Source: Streptomyces sp. MMG1533 (lineage in GTDB: Bacteria > Actinomycetota > Actinomycetes > Streptomycetales > Streptomycetaceae). From it: a DNA stretch of 64,000 nucleotides. Below are positions 27,142-36,160 of this stretch, in pieces. How positions within the stretch are numbered: the stretch's first letter is position 1; each line of letters opens with the position of its first letter. The stretch spans positions 1 through 64,000 of the forward strand of contig NZ_LGDG01000219.1 in NCBI RefSeq assembly GCF_001279775.1. Direction: 5' to 3'. The notes under the pieces are model-generated. The model did no database searches. It saw only the letters and a program-made list of their open reading frames with translations, and had not been told where the DNA came from. A program made the position numbers and the translations under genes.

Positions 27142-28245
27142 GTGAGTGGGATAGACGTTGTCAACGGAGTGGTGGGCGCCTTCATCGGCATGCTGTTCGC
27201 GGTACTGCTCCAACAGCCCTTGCAGGACGCCTGGTACAGGCTGCGTCGGCGGTCGGCCGGCGCCGTACGCAGTCTGAGACGGAAGGAGGAGTCCGGGCCC
27301 GCCTGGCGCACGTTCTCACTGGGGCCTCTGCAGACATCTGCCCTCATCGTCGAAGGCGACGGCGAGTCGCCGATCTCCCCGGAGTCGGTGTACGTGCATG
27401 TGCTCGACGGCGAGGTGGAGTTGCCGTCGGACATGGTCGGCTGGCGCGACGAGATCACCGAAGAGAGCGAGCGGCTGCGGGCCGAAGGCCGGACCCCGCT
27501 GTGGAACGGGCCGCGGTACGCGGTCGAGTCGGTCGACATCTCCCGTACCGCCTTCGAGGAGAAGCCCGAGGTCCACCTGCGGCTGCGTCCGACCGACTAC
27601 TACACGTTCCTGGCCGCTCAGCAGCTCGACCGTCGGCTTCCCGACGGCACCTCACCCCGGGCCCGCTACCTGGATCCGGATGAGCCGATGAAGGCCCCGG
27701 CCTTCCTGCAGTGCAGCTTCGCCGTCAACATCGCGGTGGTCACCGCGGACGACATGCTGGTGGTCAGTCAGCGCAGCGACCGGGTGCGCATGGCACCGGG
27801 CGTCTGGAACTCCTCCGTCAACGAGGGCCTGTCACGGCACATCGACTCGTCAGGGAGGAACGCACCGGATCTGTATGCCTTGGCGCGCCGGGGGATGCGC
27901 GAGGAGCTGTCCTTGGAACCGCACGAGTCCTCGCTCGAACTGCTGGCCTTCGTGCTGGACACCGGTAAGCGCCACTGGAGCGGCCACTTCTACGCCAGGC
28001 TCACGGAACTGCGGAGTTCTGATCTCCAGGCGCGTATGAGCAGGGGCGTCGCGGACCGATGGGAGCACCAGACCATCGAGTACGTGCCCTTCCGACCGGC
28101 AGCGGTGGCCAGGTACATGCTGCGGGAGGACCGCGTCCATCGATGGGCGCCCTTGGCGCCGGCGCTGTTCCACCTCTCTCTCGTGCATGCCTTCGGCCGT
28201 ACGCCTGTCGAACGCGCGGAGGCGCAGGTCGTCAGGCGTCTCTAG
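27142..28245 (+). CDS. Membrane-anchored Nudix-like protein
   Basis: 367 aa starting at GTG (MSGIDVVNGVVGAFIGMLFAVLLQQPL). One N-terminal membrane helix is followed by a basic stretch, a region of about 100 residues I cannot assign, and a Nudix-like domain (about 180-330). The box GVWNSSVNEG...DLYALARRGMREELSLEP keeps R-E-E-L but has a long insertion before it, so catalysis is uncertain. No ribosome binding site is visible, so it may be leaderless. It is convergent with the SPD-repeat membrane gene. Confidence 0.7.
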   Translation: MSGIDVVNGVVGAFIGMLFAVLLQQPLQDAWYRLRRRSAGAVRSLRRKEESGPAWRTFSLGPLQTSALIVEGDGESPISPESVYVHVLDGEVELPSDMVGWRDEITEESERLRAEGRTPLWNGPRYAVESVDISRTAFEEKPEVHLRLRPTDYYTFLAAQQLDRRLPDGTSPRARYLDPDEPMKAPAFLQCSFAVNIAVVTADDMLVVSQRSDRVRMAPGVWNSSVNEGLSRHIDSSGRNAPDLYALARRGMREELSLEPHESSLELLAFVLDTGKRHWSGHFYARLTELRSSDLQARMSRGVADRWEHQTIEYVPFRPAAVARYMLREDRVHRWAPLAPALFHLSLVHAFGRTPVERAEAQVVRRL

Positions 28246-28284
28246 GCAGCTCGCCCTGCGAGCAGCCGATCCTGCGCCGGAAGT

Positions 28285-28320
28285 TCGGCTTGCGCTCCCC
28301 AGGGCGGGGGCGCAAGCCGA
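28285..28320. terminator. Hairpin between convergent Nudix-like and SPD-repeat genes
   Basis: TCGGCTTGCGC (28285-28295) pairs perfectly with 28310-28320 and extends inward by about four pairs. It lies between stops at 28245 and 28334 and should serve both strands. Confidence 0.8.
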
Positions 28321-28333
28321 GGGGCTGCTCCGG

Positions 28334-29188
28334 CTACTCCGGCTGGTGTTCCGGCCCCCCGAAGTCCGGGCTGGTGTAGTCCGGGCTCGTGAAGCTGGGG
28401 CGCGAACCCGGGGCGCCGTCGTCCGGGCTGCTGAAGCCCGGACGGTCGTAGCCGAGGTGTGGCATACGGCTGGTCGGCGCCGGCGGTGCCGTGCGGCGCA
28501 GCGCGGCACTGCCGGGGTCCGCGAGCGCCTCCCGAAGGAACGGCAGGACCCCGCGCTCCAACAGTGCCTCGCGCCAGGCTTCTTTGGCCCGAGCCACCTC
28601 CTCGCTCATCACGCCGTACGGCCCTGCTTCGAGTGAGGGCCGGTTGCGCAACGCGGTGAGCAGCAGTCCGACTGCGGCGACGAGAATCGCGGCCGCGGTC
28701 ATCGCGCCGAACACCCATCCGGTGGTGAGCATGGTCTGGGCGAACGCCGGTTCGGGATCGAGCATCTTCAGGATGTAGCCCACGAGCAGGAAGATCGCCG
28801 CGGCCGTTCCGGCGAGGACGGGTGCCAGGACCGCGACGACGGCGACGGCACCCGCGCCGGTCTCGGCGACCTCTCCCATGGTGGTGGCGAGCCCCATCGT
28901 GCTCGCGCCCGGTTCCGCGGAGCCGGTTTCGCGCGTGGACGACGGGGTGGACGGCGCCGGTTGGCGCAGTTCCTCGCGGACCTTCACATAGTGCTGGTAC
29001 TCGGTCGCCGCGGCCGCCGTGATGAGTGCGGTGGCGTTGAGCGCCATGGTGCGCAGCTGTTCCGGGTTGAGCCGCTGACCGACAGCGGCCAGTTCAGGAC
29101 GGTGTGGGGCGGAGCGCAGCGCCTCGTCGAGGATCCGCTCGTATTCCTGGCGGTCCTCGCTCAGCAGGTGCTGCGGAACGCTGTTCAT
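28334..29188 (-). CDS. Two-helix membrane protein with C-terminal Ser-Pro-Asp repeats
   Basis: 284 aa starting MNSVPQHLLSEDRQEYERIL; GGGGGA lies six bases upstream of ATG at 29188. An N-terminal helical domain (about 1-110) precedes two membrane helices (VAVVAVLAPVLAGTAAAIFLLVGYIL and TGWVFGAMTAAAILVAAVGLLL). The cytosolic tail ends in repeats FSSPDDGAP, SFTSPDYTSPDF. No family is recognised. It faces the membrane-anchored Nudix-like gene. Confidence 0.7.
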   Translation of the reverse strand: MNSVPQHLLSEDRQEYERILDEALRSAPHRPELAAVGQRLNPEQLRTMALNATALITAAAATEYQHYVKVREELRQPAPSTPSSTRETGSAEPGASTMGLATTMGEVAETGAGAVAVVAVLAPVLAGTAAAIFLLVGYILKMLDPEPAFAQTMLTTGWVFGAMTAAAILVAAVGLLLTALRNRPSLEAGPYGVMSEEVARAKEAWREALLERGVLPFLREALADPGSAALRRTAPPAPTSRMPHLGYDRPGFSSPDDGAPGSRPSFTSPDYTSPDFGGPEHQPE

Positions 29189-29387
29189 GTGCATCCCCCG
29201 ATGCTCCGTAGGGCTTGGGGCTCGCACGCTGACGAGCCGTCGGGCAGAAACGGAGGGGAGCCTGCTACGGATAAGCCGATGGTAGAGCGATGACGGCACG
29301 CCGTGACAGGGGGTTTACCGAAAATGCCCTTTGGCCAGCGCCGTCGTCGATCAGTCCGTCATGGGGGGACGCCTGCCCTGTGAACGT

Positions 29388-30470
29388 TCAGATATCCAGA
29401 GGAAGTTGCTGGACCAGCAGCTTTCCGGCCATGGTCACTCCGCCGTCCATCGCGATGGCGAGTCCGTCGGCGTAGACGTGTGGTCCCTCGACCAGGGGCG
29501 TGGCCGGGTCCTCGCCCTCTTCGGAGCCGACCTCGCCCAGGAGGTACGGAATGGGGCTGTGGCCGTGAACGATGCGGGTGCCGCCGTACGTGTCGAGCAG
29601 GGAGCGCACGGCTTCGGCGCCGCCCTCGTCGCGGAAGGAGAAGCGCTTGGTGAACTTGCGGAACAGGTCCCACACCTCGTCCGCGTCGTTGCGCGTGATC
29701 GTCTCGCGGACGGTGTCGTTGACCTCTTCGATGGAGCGGCCGTAGTCGAGATACGCGGTGGTATCGGAGTGGACGAGCAGATGGCCGTCGACCTCCTCGA
29801 CAGCATCGAGGCGGGCCATCCACTGGAGGTGGTGGTCCTGGAGGCGGTCCATGTCGCTCTTCTGGCCGCCGTTGAGCAGCCAGGCCGCCTGGAAGGTGGC
29901 GGTGCCCGCGCCGGAGTTGACGGGGGTGTCGCCGAACCGCTTGGCGCCGAGCAGCAGCAGCTCGTGGTTGCCCATGAGGGCCTTGCAGTAGCCGCCGGCC
30001 GCGGCGGCCTCGGCGGACAGCCGCATCACAAGGTCGATGACGCCGATGCCGTCGGGCCCGCGGTCGGTGAAGTCGCCCAGGAACCACAGCCGGGCGGTGC
30101 CCGCGCACCAGTTCCCCGCGGAGTCGACGAGGCCCTTCTCCTGGAGGGCTGCCACCAGCTCGTCGATGTAGCCGTGCACGTCTCCGACGACGTACAGCGG
30201 CCCGGGGCCGGTCGTCGGCTGCGGGTCGGGTACGGCCGCGGGGTCGATGCGCACCTGCAAGGTGTCACCCCGGTTGATGACCGGCAGGTCGCGCTCGGTC
30301 GGCGTGTACCCCTCGGGGTGGTCCACCGGCTCCTCGACCGGTCGCACGGCCTCGCCGACGGGCGCGTCAGGGGGGTACGGACCGGTCTCGTGGACGTACG
30401 CGGGCACCCGGAAGTCGCGCAACGTCGCCGCCCGCTCCACCTCGGGTCCCTGACCGGCCCCCTGAGTCAT
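29388..30470 (-). CDS. Calcineurin-like metallophosphoesterase
   Basis: 360 aa. The dinuclear-metal motifs are VVGDVHGYIDEL (D-x-H), FLGDFTDRGPDG (GD-x2-DRG), LMGNHELLLLG (GNHE), VHSD and VHGHSPIPY (GH-x-H). This is the serine/threonine phosphatase-like superfamily (PPP, ApaH-like). An N-terminal segment of about 85 residues is poorly ordered. The substrate may be a phosphoprotein or a nucleotide. It stands alone with about 200 bases on either side. Confidence 0.88.
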   Translation of the reverse strand: MTQGAGQGPEVERAATLRDFRVPAYVHETGPYPPDAPVGEAVRPVEEPVDHPEGYTPTERDLPVINRGDTLQVRIDPAAVPDPQPTTGPGPLYVVGDVHGYIDELVAALQEKGLVDSAGNWCAGTARLWFLGDFTDRGPDGIGVIDLVMRLSAEAAAAGGYCKALMGNHELLLLGAKRFGDTPVNSGAGTATFQAAWLLNGGQKSDMDRLQDHHLQWMARLDAVEEVDGHLLVHSDTTAYLDYGRSIEEVNDTVRETITRNDADEVWDLFRKFTKRFSFRDEGGAEAVRSLLDTYGGTRIVHGHSPIPYLLGEVGSEEGEDPATPLVEGPHVYADGLAIAMDGGVTMAGKLLVQQLPLDI

Positions 30471-30713
30471 CAGACCCCTCCACCATCACGCCGCATCTGC
30501 ACCGCTTCGGACTGCCTGGTCGCAGCGGCCCGCGGTGTCGTGGGCCCATCATAGGAATGCGGATCGCGCCATGTGATGACCCAGGGGTGGTGAATCGGAG
30601 CAAGACTCCAGTTCATCGCGGCTTTCGCCCCGATTGGGCAGGGCTTCGACCTCCTGGCGATTGCCCTTGCCCCGCCCCGGGGAACGCGCTTTCCCGCTCC
30701 GGTCGTCCGCGCG

Positions 30714-31826
30714 CTACTTCCCTTCGGGCGACCGCGGCGGGCTGACGGTCGTCCGAGGAGGACGTCGCTGGGACGAGGTACGCACGATCAGTTCGGTCGG
30801 TATCACCTGCTCGACCGGCTGGTCCGACTCCACCCCCTCGATGGCGTCGATGAGGAGCTGGACCACCGCGGTGCCGATGCGCCGCGGCTTCAGGGAGAGC
30901 GTGGTGACGGGTGGCTCGGTGTTGGCGTACACGGTGGACTCGCTGCAGCAGACCAGAAGCAGGTCGTCCGGTACGCGCATCCCGTAGCGGCGGGCGGCGG
31001 CGAGCAGGTCGGTGCCGTTCGGGTCGAACAGTCCGTACACGGCGTCGGGCCGGTCGGGGCGGGCGAGCAGCCGGTCGGCGGCGACGGCGCCCGCGCACGG
31101 ATCGTGCGCCGGATAGGCCTCGTACACCGGATCCTGGCCGACGCGCTCGCACCAGCGCAGGTACGCGGTGGTCGACAGGTGGGTGTACGTGTCCGTCGTG
31201 GTGCCCGTCAGCAGGCCGATGCGGCGGGCGCCGGCCTCGGCCAGATGGTCGAGGATGCCGAGTACGGCGGCCTCGTGGTCGTTGTCGACCCAGGCGGTGA
31301 CCGGAAGCGCGCCGGCCGGGCGGCCGTCGGAGACGACCGGTAAACCCTGCCGGACCAGTTCGCTGACGACTGGGTCCTGGTCGGACGGGTCGATGACGAC
31401 CGTGCCGTCCAGAGCGACGTTCGACCACACGTCGTGGCGGGAGGTCGCGGGGAGGATGACGAGGGCGTAGCCGCGGGCGAGCGCGGCCGAGGTGGCGGCG
31501 CGCGCCATCTCGGCGAAGTACGCGAACTCGGTGAAGGTGAAAGGTTCATCCCCGTACGTCGTCACGGTCAGGCCGATGAGTCCCGACTTGCCGGTACGGA
31601 GTGTGCGGGCGGCGGCCGACGGGCGGTAGCCCAGCCGGTCGGCGACCTCGCGGACATGCCGGCGGGTGGCGTCCGGGAGCCTGCCCTTCCCGTTGAGGGC
31701 GTCGGAGACGGTTGTGATGGAGACTCCGGCGGCGGCGGCGACGTCTCTGATGCCCGCCCGGCCCGGCCGGCTTCCTCGACGTGAGGTTTCCGCGCGGCTC
31801 ACCTGGTGCTTCCCTGCTGCTGTCAT
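30714..31826 (-). CDS. LacI-family transcriptional regulator
   Basis: 370 aa from ATG at 31826. The DNA-binding head is GIRDVAAAAGVSITTVSDALNGKGRLPDATRRHVREVADRLGY, with hinge helix SAAARTLRT. The periplasmic-binding-like effector domain follows (YALVILPATS, VYGLFDPNGTDLLAAARRYG). A variant start 22 codons upstream is less likely. In Streptomyces a LacI gene lies at this position next to hisC and cyd. No sugar operon is adjacent, so the target is unknown. Confidence 0.9.
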   Translation of the reverse strand: MTAAGKHQVSRAETSRRGSRPGRAGIRDVAAAAGVSITTVSDALNGKGRLPDATRRHVREVADRLGYRPSAAARTLRTGKSGLIGLTVTTYGDEPFTFTEFAYFAEMARAATSAALARGYALVILPATSRHDVWSNVALDGTVVIDPSDQDPVVSELVRQGLPVVSDGRPAGALPVTAWVDNDHEAAVLGILDHLAEAGARRIGLLTGTTTDTYTHLSTTAYLRWCERVGQDPVYEAYPAHDPCAGAVAADRLLARPDRPDAVYGLFDPNGTDLLAAARRYGMRVPDDLLLVCCSESTVYANTEPPVTTLSLKPRRIGTAVVQLLIDAIEGVESDQPVEQVIPTELIVRTSSQRRPPRTTVSPPRSPEGK

Positions 31827-32244
31827 GGCGAGCCGATAGTAGGGCTCATGCGGTGGGGTAGGGCGGACGCATATGCACGCGTTGACAGGCACGTTTCTGC
31901 AAGGTCATCAGGCGTCAAATCCCTTTGAATGCAAGGGAGTTGAACCCTTCAATATCAGGACGTGACTTGTCGGCCCGTGCAAGCCTGCCAAGGGGCCCAT
32001 GTTTCGAAGAGGTCTCAACTCACCTTTACGAGCGATGCGCGCCAGGGCGTGAGCCACCGGCGCGTAGATATATGTGACAGCGCCCCTCAGGTTCGTGCGC
32101 CTTCGTGCGGTGATGCCCCTGATGCGGGCGTGGCGGATGAGGTCGACGCCGACCTGTACGCAGCCGCGCCGAATCCTCATAAGGTGAGGAGTATTGGAAG
32201 CCGGCGGTGGTGATGGGCCGTCGGTGGTCGCGAGGAGGACTGCG
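31827..32244. other. 418-base gap between lacI and hisC
   Basis: No credible gene. A small set of competing stems is visible: CCCTT (31921-31925) and CCCTT (31945-31949) can each pair with AAGGG (31933-31937). The hisC ribosome binding site GAGGAGG (32232-32238) closes the region. Promoters for both genes are expected here, but I cannot place them with confidence. Confidence 0.4.
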
Positions 32245-33324
32245 GTGAGCGAGACGAGCCCGAAGCTGCGCGCCGAGCTGGAGGGGATCCCCACCTACAA
32301 GCCGGGCAAGCCGGCGGCGGCCGGTGGCCCGGTGGCCTACAAGCTGTCCTCCAACGAGAACCCCTATCCGCCGCTGCCCGGCGTGATGGAGACCGTGACG
32401 GCCGCGGCCTCGTCGTTCAACCGCTATCCGGACATGGCGTGCACGGGCCTGATGAACGAGCTGTCCGACCGCTTCGCCGTCCCCCTCTCCCACCTGGCCA
32501 CCGGCACCGGCTCGGTCGGCGTGGCCCAGCAGCTGGTCCAGGCGACCTCCGGCCCCGGCGACGAGGTGATCTACGCCTGGCGGTCGTTCGAGGCGTACCC
32601 GATCATCACGCAGGTCAGCGGTGCGACGTCGGTGCAGGTACCGCTGACGCCGGGCGATGTGCACGACCTGGACGCCATGGCGGACGCGATCACCGACCGG
32701 ACCCGACTGATCTTCGTCTGCAACCCCAACAACCCGACGGGCACGGTGGTGCGGCGGGCGGAGCTGGAGCGTTTCCTCGACCGGGTGCCGGGTGATGTCC
32801 TGGTCGTGCTCGACGAGGCCTACCGCGAGTTCATCCGCGATGCCGAGGTGCCGGACGGCGTGGAGCTGTACCGCGAGCGGCCGAACGTCTGTGTGCTGCG
32901 CACGTTCTCCAAGGCGTACGGCCTCGCCGGCCTTCGCGTCGGCTTCGCGATCGCCCACGAGCCGGTGGCGGCGGCGCTGCGCAAGACGGCCGTGCCGTTC
33001 GGCGTGAGCCAGCTCGCACAGGACGCGGCGATCGCCTCGCTGCAGGCCGAGGACGAGCTGCTCGGCCGGGTCGGCTCACTGGTGTGCGAGCGCACACGCG
33101 TGGTCGAGGCGCTGCGCGCCCAGGGCTGGACGGTGCCGGAGACCCAGGCCAACTTCGTGTGGCTGCGGCTGGGGGAGCACACGGTCGCGTTCGCGGCGGC
33201 GTGCGAGCAGGCGGGCGTGGTGATCCGGCCGTTCCCGGGCGAGGGCGTGCGGGTCACCGTCGGGGAGAACGAGGCGAACGACATCCTCCTGAAGGTGGCG
33301 GAGGGGTTCCGCAAGGAGCTCTGA
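32245..33324 (+). CDS. hisC: Histidinol-phosphate aminotransferase
   Basis: A 359-aa fold-type I aminotransferase. It has [37 protein letters not shown] and [14 protein letters not shown] (PLP lysine) and ends [14 protein letters not shown]. The family interconverts imidazole acetol-phosphate and histidinol phosphate, though such paralogues can also use phenylalanine or tyrosine. It is isolated from any his operon, so it is probably a second copy. GTG at 32245 follows GAGGAGG. Confidence 0.92.
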   Translation: MSETSPKLRAELEGIPTYKPGKPAAAGGPVAYKLSSNENPYPPLPGVMETVTAAASSFNRYPDMACTGLMNELSDRFAVPLSHLATGTGSVGVAQQLVQATSGPGDEVIYAWRSFEAYPIITQVSGATSVQVPLTPGDVHDLDAMADAITDRTRLIFVCNPNNPTGTVVRRAELERFLDRVPGDVLVVLDEAYREFIRDAEVPDGVELYRERPNVCVLRTFSKAYGLAGLRVGFAIAHEPVAAALRKTAVPFGVSQLAQDAAIASLQAEDELLGRVGSLVCERTRVVEALRAQGWTVPETQANFVWLRLGEHTVAFAAACEQAGVVIRPFPGEGVRVTVGENEANDILLKVAEGFRKEL

Positions 33325-33372
33325 AGCGCGGTGCCGAGGAGCTGTGGAGCCCGCTCCAAGCCGGGTGCCGCC

Positions 33373-33402
33373 AGGGGGGCCTCCGCTAAGGGGACCCCCC
33401 TT
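33373..33402 (+). terminator. Hairpin after hisC
   Basis: AGGGGGG (33373-33379) pairs with CCCCCCT (33395-33401) with further partial pairing inside, and TT follows. It lies about 50 bases past the hisC stop and before the cyd promoter. Confidence 0.65.
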
Positions 33403-33440
33403 CGTATGTCGAAAATTGGTGCGTCATAATTGCTTGTGAA

Positions 33441-33456
33441 TGTGAACGCGTTCACA
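33441..33456. promoter_or_regulatory. Rex operator upstream of cydA
   Basis: TGTGAACGCGTTCACA is a perfect 16-bp palindrome identical to the Streptomyces Rex operator. Rex senses NADH/NAD+ and releases when NADH is high, as under oxygen limitation. The site ends 85 bases upstream of cydA. Regulation by Rex is established for cydABCD in S. coelicolor. Confidence 0.93.
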
Positions 33457-33541
33457 AACGTGTCCCGGTTGGTCCCGTGATGTGTGTAATACAAGGGACA
33501 AACTGCCGCTGTGACCACGGCGACCTAAGGAGACTGACGAC

Positions 33542-35050
33542 GTGGACCTGGCTCTAGCGCCGGAGACATTGGCGCGCTGGCAGTTCGGCATCACCACCGT
33601 CTACCACTTCCTGTTCGTTCCCCTGACGATCTCGCTGGCCGCTCTCACGGCCGGACTGCAGACCGCGTGGGTGCGCACGGAGAAGGAGAAGTACCTCAGG
33701 GCCACCAAGTTCTGGGGCAAGCTCTTCCTGATCAACATCGCGATGGGTGTCGTCACCGGCATCGTGCAGGAGTTCCAGTTCGGCATGAACTGGTCCGACT
33801 ACTCGCGCTTCGTCGGTGACATCTTCGGTGCCCCGCTCGCCTTCGAGGCGCTGATCGCCTTCTTCTTCGAGTCGACCTTCATCGGCCTGTGGATCTTCGG
33901 CTGGGACAAGCTTCCCAAGAAGATCCATCTGGCCTGTATCTGGATGGTCTCGATCGGCACGATCCTGTCGGCGTACTTCATCCTCGCGGCCAACTCGTGG
34001 ATGCAGCACCCGGTCGGCTACAAGATCAACGAGGCGAAGGGCCGGGCCGAGCTCACCGACTTCTGGCTGGTGCTGACCCAGAACACCGCACTCGCCCAGG
34101 CCTTCCACACGCTCTCCGCGGCCTTCCTCACCGGCGGCGCCTTCATGGTCGGCATCTCCGCCTTCCACCTGCTGCGCAAGAAGCACATCCGCGAGATGAA
34201 GACCTCGCTGCGGCTCGGCCTGGTCACCGTCGCCGTCGGCGGTCTGCTCACCGCGGTCAGCGGCGACACCCTCGGCAAGATCATGTACGAGCAGCAGCCG
34301 ATGAAGATGGCCGCCGCCGAGGCGCTGTGGGACGGCGAGGCGCCCGCCCCGTTCTCCGTCTTCGCCTACGGCGACGTCGACGCCGGCCACAACAAGGTCG
34401 CCATAGAGATTCCGGGACTGCTGTCCTTCCTGGCCAAGGACGACTTCAGCTCGTACGTGCCCGGCATCAACGACGTCAACAAGTTGGAGCAGGAGAAGTT
34501 CGGGCCCGGCGACTACCGGCCCAACATCCCGGTCGCCTACTGGGGCTTCCGCTGGATGATCGGCTTCGGCATGTCGTCCTTCGCCATCGGGCTGGCCGGA
34601 CTCTGGCTGACCCGCAAGAAGTTCCTGCTGCCGCAGCACCTCAGGGTCGGCGACGACGAGGTGCCGCATCTGGTCCTCTTCAGGAAGAAGCCGCTCGGCC
34701 CGAAGCTCACCACGTGGTACTGGCGCATCGCGATCTGGACCCTGGCCTTCCCGCTGATCGCCAACTCCTGGGGCTGGATCTTCACCGAGATGGGCCGTCA
34801 GCCGTGGGTCGTCTACGGCGTCCTGCAGACCCGGGACGCGGTCTCCCCCGGCGTCTCCCAGGGCGAGGTCCTCACCTCGATGATCGTCTTCACCAGCCTG
34901 TACGCCATCCTCGCCGTGATCGAGGTCAGGCTGCTCGCGAAGTACGTCAAGGCCGGCCCGCCCGAACTCACCGAGGCCGACCTCAACCCGCCCACGAAGA
35001 TCGGCGGCGACTCCCGTGACGCCGACAAGCCGATGGCCTTCTCGTACTAG
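33542..35050 (+). CDS. cydA: Cytochrome bd oxidase subunit I
   Basis: 502 aa with about nine membrane helices. It has WQFGITTVYHFLFVPLTI (haem b595 histidine, H22) and the GRQPW quinol-site motif in EMGRQPWVVYGVL. The subunit carries the haems and oxidises quinol, reducing oxygen with high affinity. GTG at 33542 follows AAGGAGACTG. The Q-loop between the helices is of the short type seen in actinobacteria. It is followed by cydB after 20 bases. Confidence 0.97.
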   Translation: MDLALAPETLARWQFGITTVYHFLFVPLTISLAALTAGLQTAWVRTEKEKYLRATKFWGKLFLINIAMGVVTGIVQEFQFGMNWSDYSRFVGDIFGAPLAFEALIAFFFESTFIGLWIFGWDKLPKKIHLACIWMVSIGTILSAYFILAANSWMQHPVGYKINEAKGRAELTDFWLVLTQNTALAQAFHTLSAAFLTGGAFMVGISAFHLLRKKHIREMKTSLRLGLVTVAVGGLLTAVSGDTLGKIMYEQQPMKMAAAEALWDGEAPAPFSVFAYGDVDAGHNKVAIEIPGLLSFLAKDDFSSYVPGINDVNKLEQEKFGPGDYRPNIPVAYWGFRWMIGFGMSSFAIGLAGLWLTRKKFLLPQHLRVGDDEVPHLVLFRKKPLGPKLTTWYWRIAIWTLAFPLIANSWGWIFTEMGRQPWVVYGVLQTRDAVSPGVSQGEVLTSMIVFTSLYAILAVIEVRLLAKYVKAGPPELTEADLNPPTKIGGDSRDADKPMAFSY

Positions 35051-35070
35051 GCCGAGGGAGCTGCACAGTC

Positions 35071-36078
35071 ATGGAACTTCACGACGTCTGGTTCGTACTC
35101 ATCGCCGTCCTGTGGACCGGGTACTTCTTCCTGGAGGGTTTCGACTTCGGGGTGGGCATCCTCACCAAGCTGCTGGCGCGTGACCGGCCCGAACGGCGGG
35201 TGCTGATCAACACCATCGGCCCCGTCTGGGACGGCAACGAGGTGTGGCTCCTCACGGCCGGCGGCGCGACCTTCGCCGCCTTCCCCGAGTGGTACGCCAC
35301 GCTCTTCTCGGGCTTCTACCTGCCCTTGCTGATCATCCTGGTCTGCCTGATCGTCCGGGGCGTCGCCTTCGAGTACCGGGTGAAGCGGCCCGAGGAGAAC
35401 TGGCAGCGCAACTGGGAACACGCGATCTTCTGGACCTCGCTGATCCCGGCGTTCCTGTGGGGCGTGGCCTTCGGCAACATCGTGCACGGCGTGAAGATCG
35501 ACCGGAACTTCGAGTACGTCGGCAACTTCTGGGACCTGCTCAACCCGTACGCCCTGCTCGGCGGCCTGGTGACGCTGACGCTGTTCACCTTCCACGGTGC
35601 GGTGTTCACGGCGCTCAAGACCCTCGGCGACATCCGGGAACGGGCGCGGAAGCTGGCGACGGGAGTCGGTCTCGCCACGGCTGTGCTGGCTCTGGTCTTC
35701 CTGCTGTGGACGCAGATCGAAGGTGGTGACGGCAAGAGCCTGGTCGCGCTCGTCGTGGCGGTGGCCGCACTGGTCGCCGCGCTCGTGGCGAACCAGGTCG
35801 GGCGAGAGGGCTGGTCGTTCGCGCTGTCCGGGGTCACTATCGTGGCCGCCGTGGCGATGCTCTTCCTGACGCTCTTCCCGAACGTCATGCCGTCCTCGCT
35901 CAATGAGGACTGGAGCCTCACGGTCACCAACGCCTCGTCCAGCCCGTACACCTTGAAGATCATGACCTGGTGCGCGGCGATCGCCACGCCGATCGTCATG
36001 CTCTACCAGGGCTGGACCTACTGGGTGTTCCGCAAGCGGATCGGTACGCAGCACATCGCCGCCGAGGCCGCTCACTGA
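35071..36078 (+). CDS. cydB: Cytochrome bd oxidase subunit II
   Basis: 335 aa, polytopic. MELHDVWFVLIAVLWTGYFFLEGFDFGVGIL and TIGPVWDGNEVWLL are diagnostic. It supports assembly of the CydA haems. GAGGGAGCTG lies upstream. It is part of the Rex-controlled cyd cluster. The 82-base gap to cydCD holds an exact parS site. Confidence 0.97.
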   Translation: MELHDVWFVLIAVLWTGYFFLEGFDFGVGILTKLLARDRPERRVLINTIGPVWDGNEVWLLTAGGATFAAFPEWYATLFSGFYLPLLIILVCLIVRGVAFEYRVKRPEENWQRNWEHAIFWTSLIPAFLWGVAFGNIVHGVKIDRNFEYVGNFWDLLNPYALLGGLVTLTLFTFHGAVFTALKTLGDIRERARKLATGVGLATAVLALVFLLWTQIEGGDGKSLVALVVAVAALVAALVANQVGREGWSFALSGVTIVAAVAMLFLTLFPNVMPSSLNEDWSLTVTNASSSPYTLKIMTWCAAIATPIVMLYQGWTYWVFRKRIGTQHIAAEAAH

Positions 36079-36115
36079 GTCCGACAGGGGGTGTGGTGCA
36101 CCATGGTTTCGCGAT

Positions 36116-36129
36116 GTTTCACGTGAAAC
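36116..36129. promoter_or_regulatory. parS site, exact, between cydB and cydCD
   Basis: GTTTCACGTGAAAC, 31 bases upstream of the cydCD start codon, inside what would otherwise be a polycistronic junction. Confidence 0.88.
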
Positions 36130-36160
36130 ACAAGGAACCACACCTCCTGGACCGAAGGGC

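Noticed and set aside
31882..31887. TTGACA as a -35 promoter element for hisC
   Set aside because: It is more than 350 bases from the start codon and has no matching -10 at the right spacing.
31908..32294. 128-codon minus-strand frame between lacI and hisC
   Set aside because: No ribosome binding site, it overlaps the hisC start, and its composition is not protein-like over most of its length.
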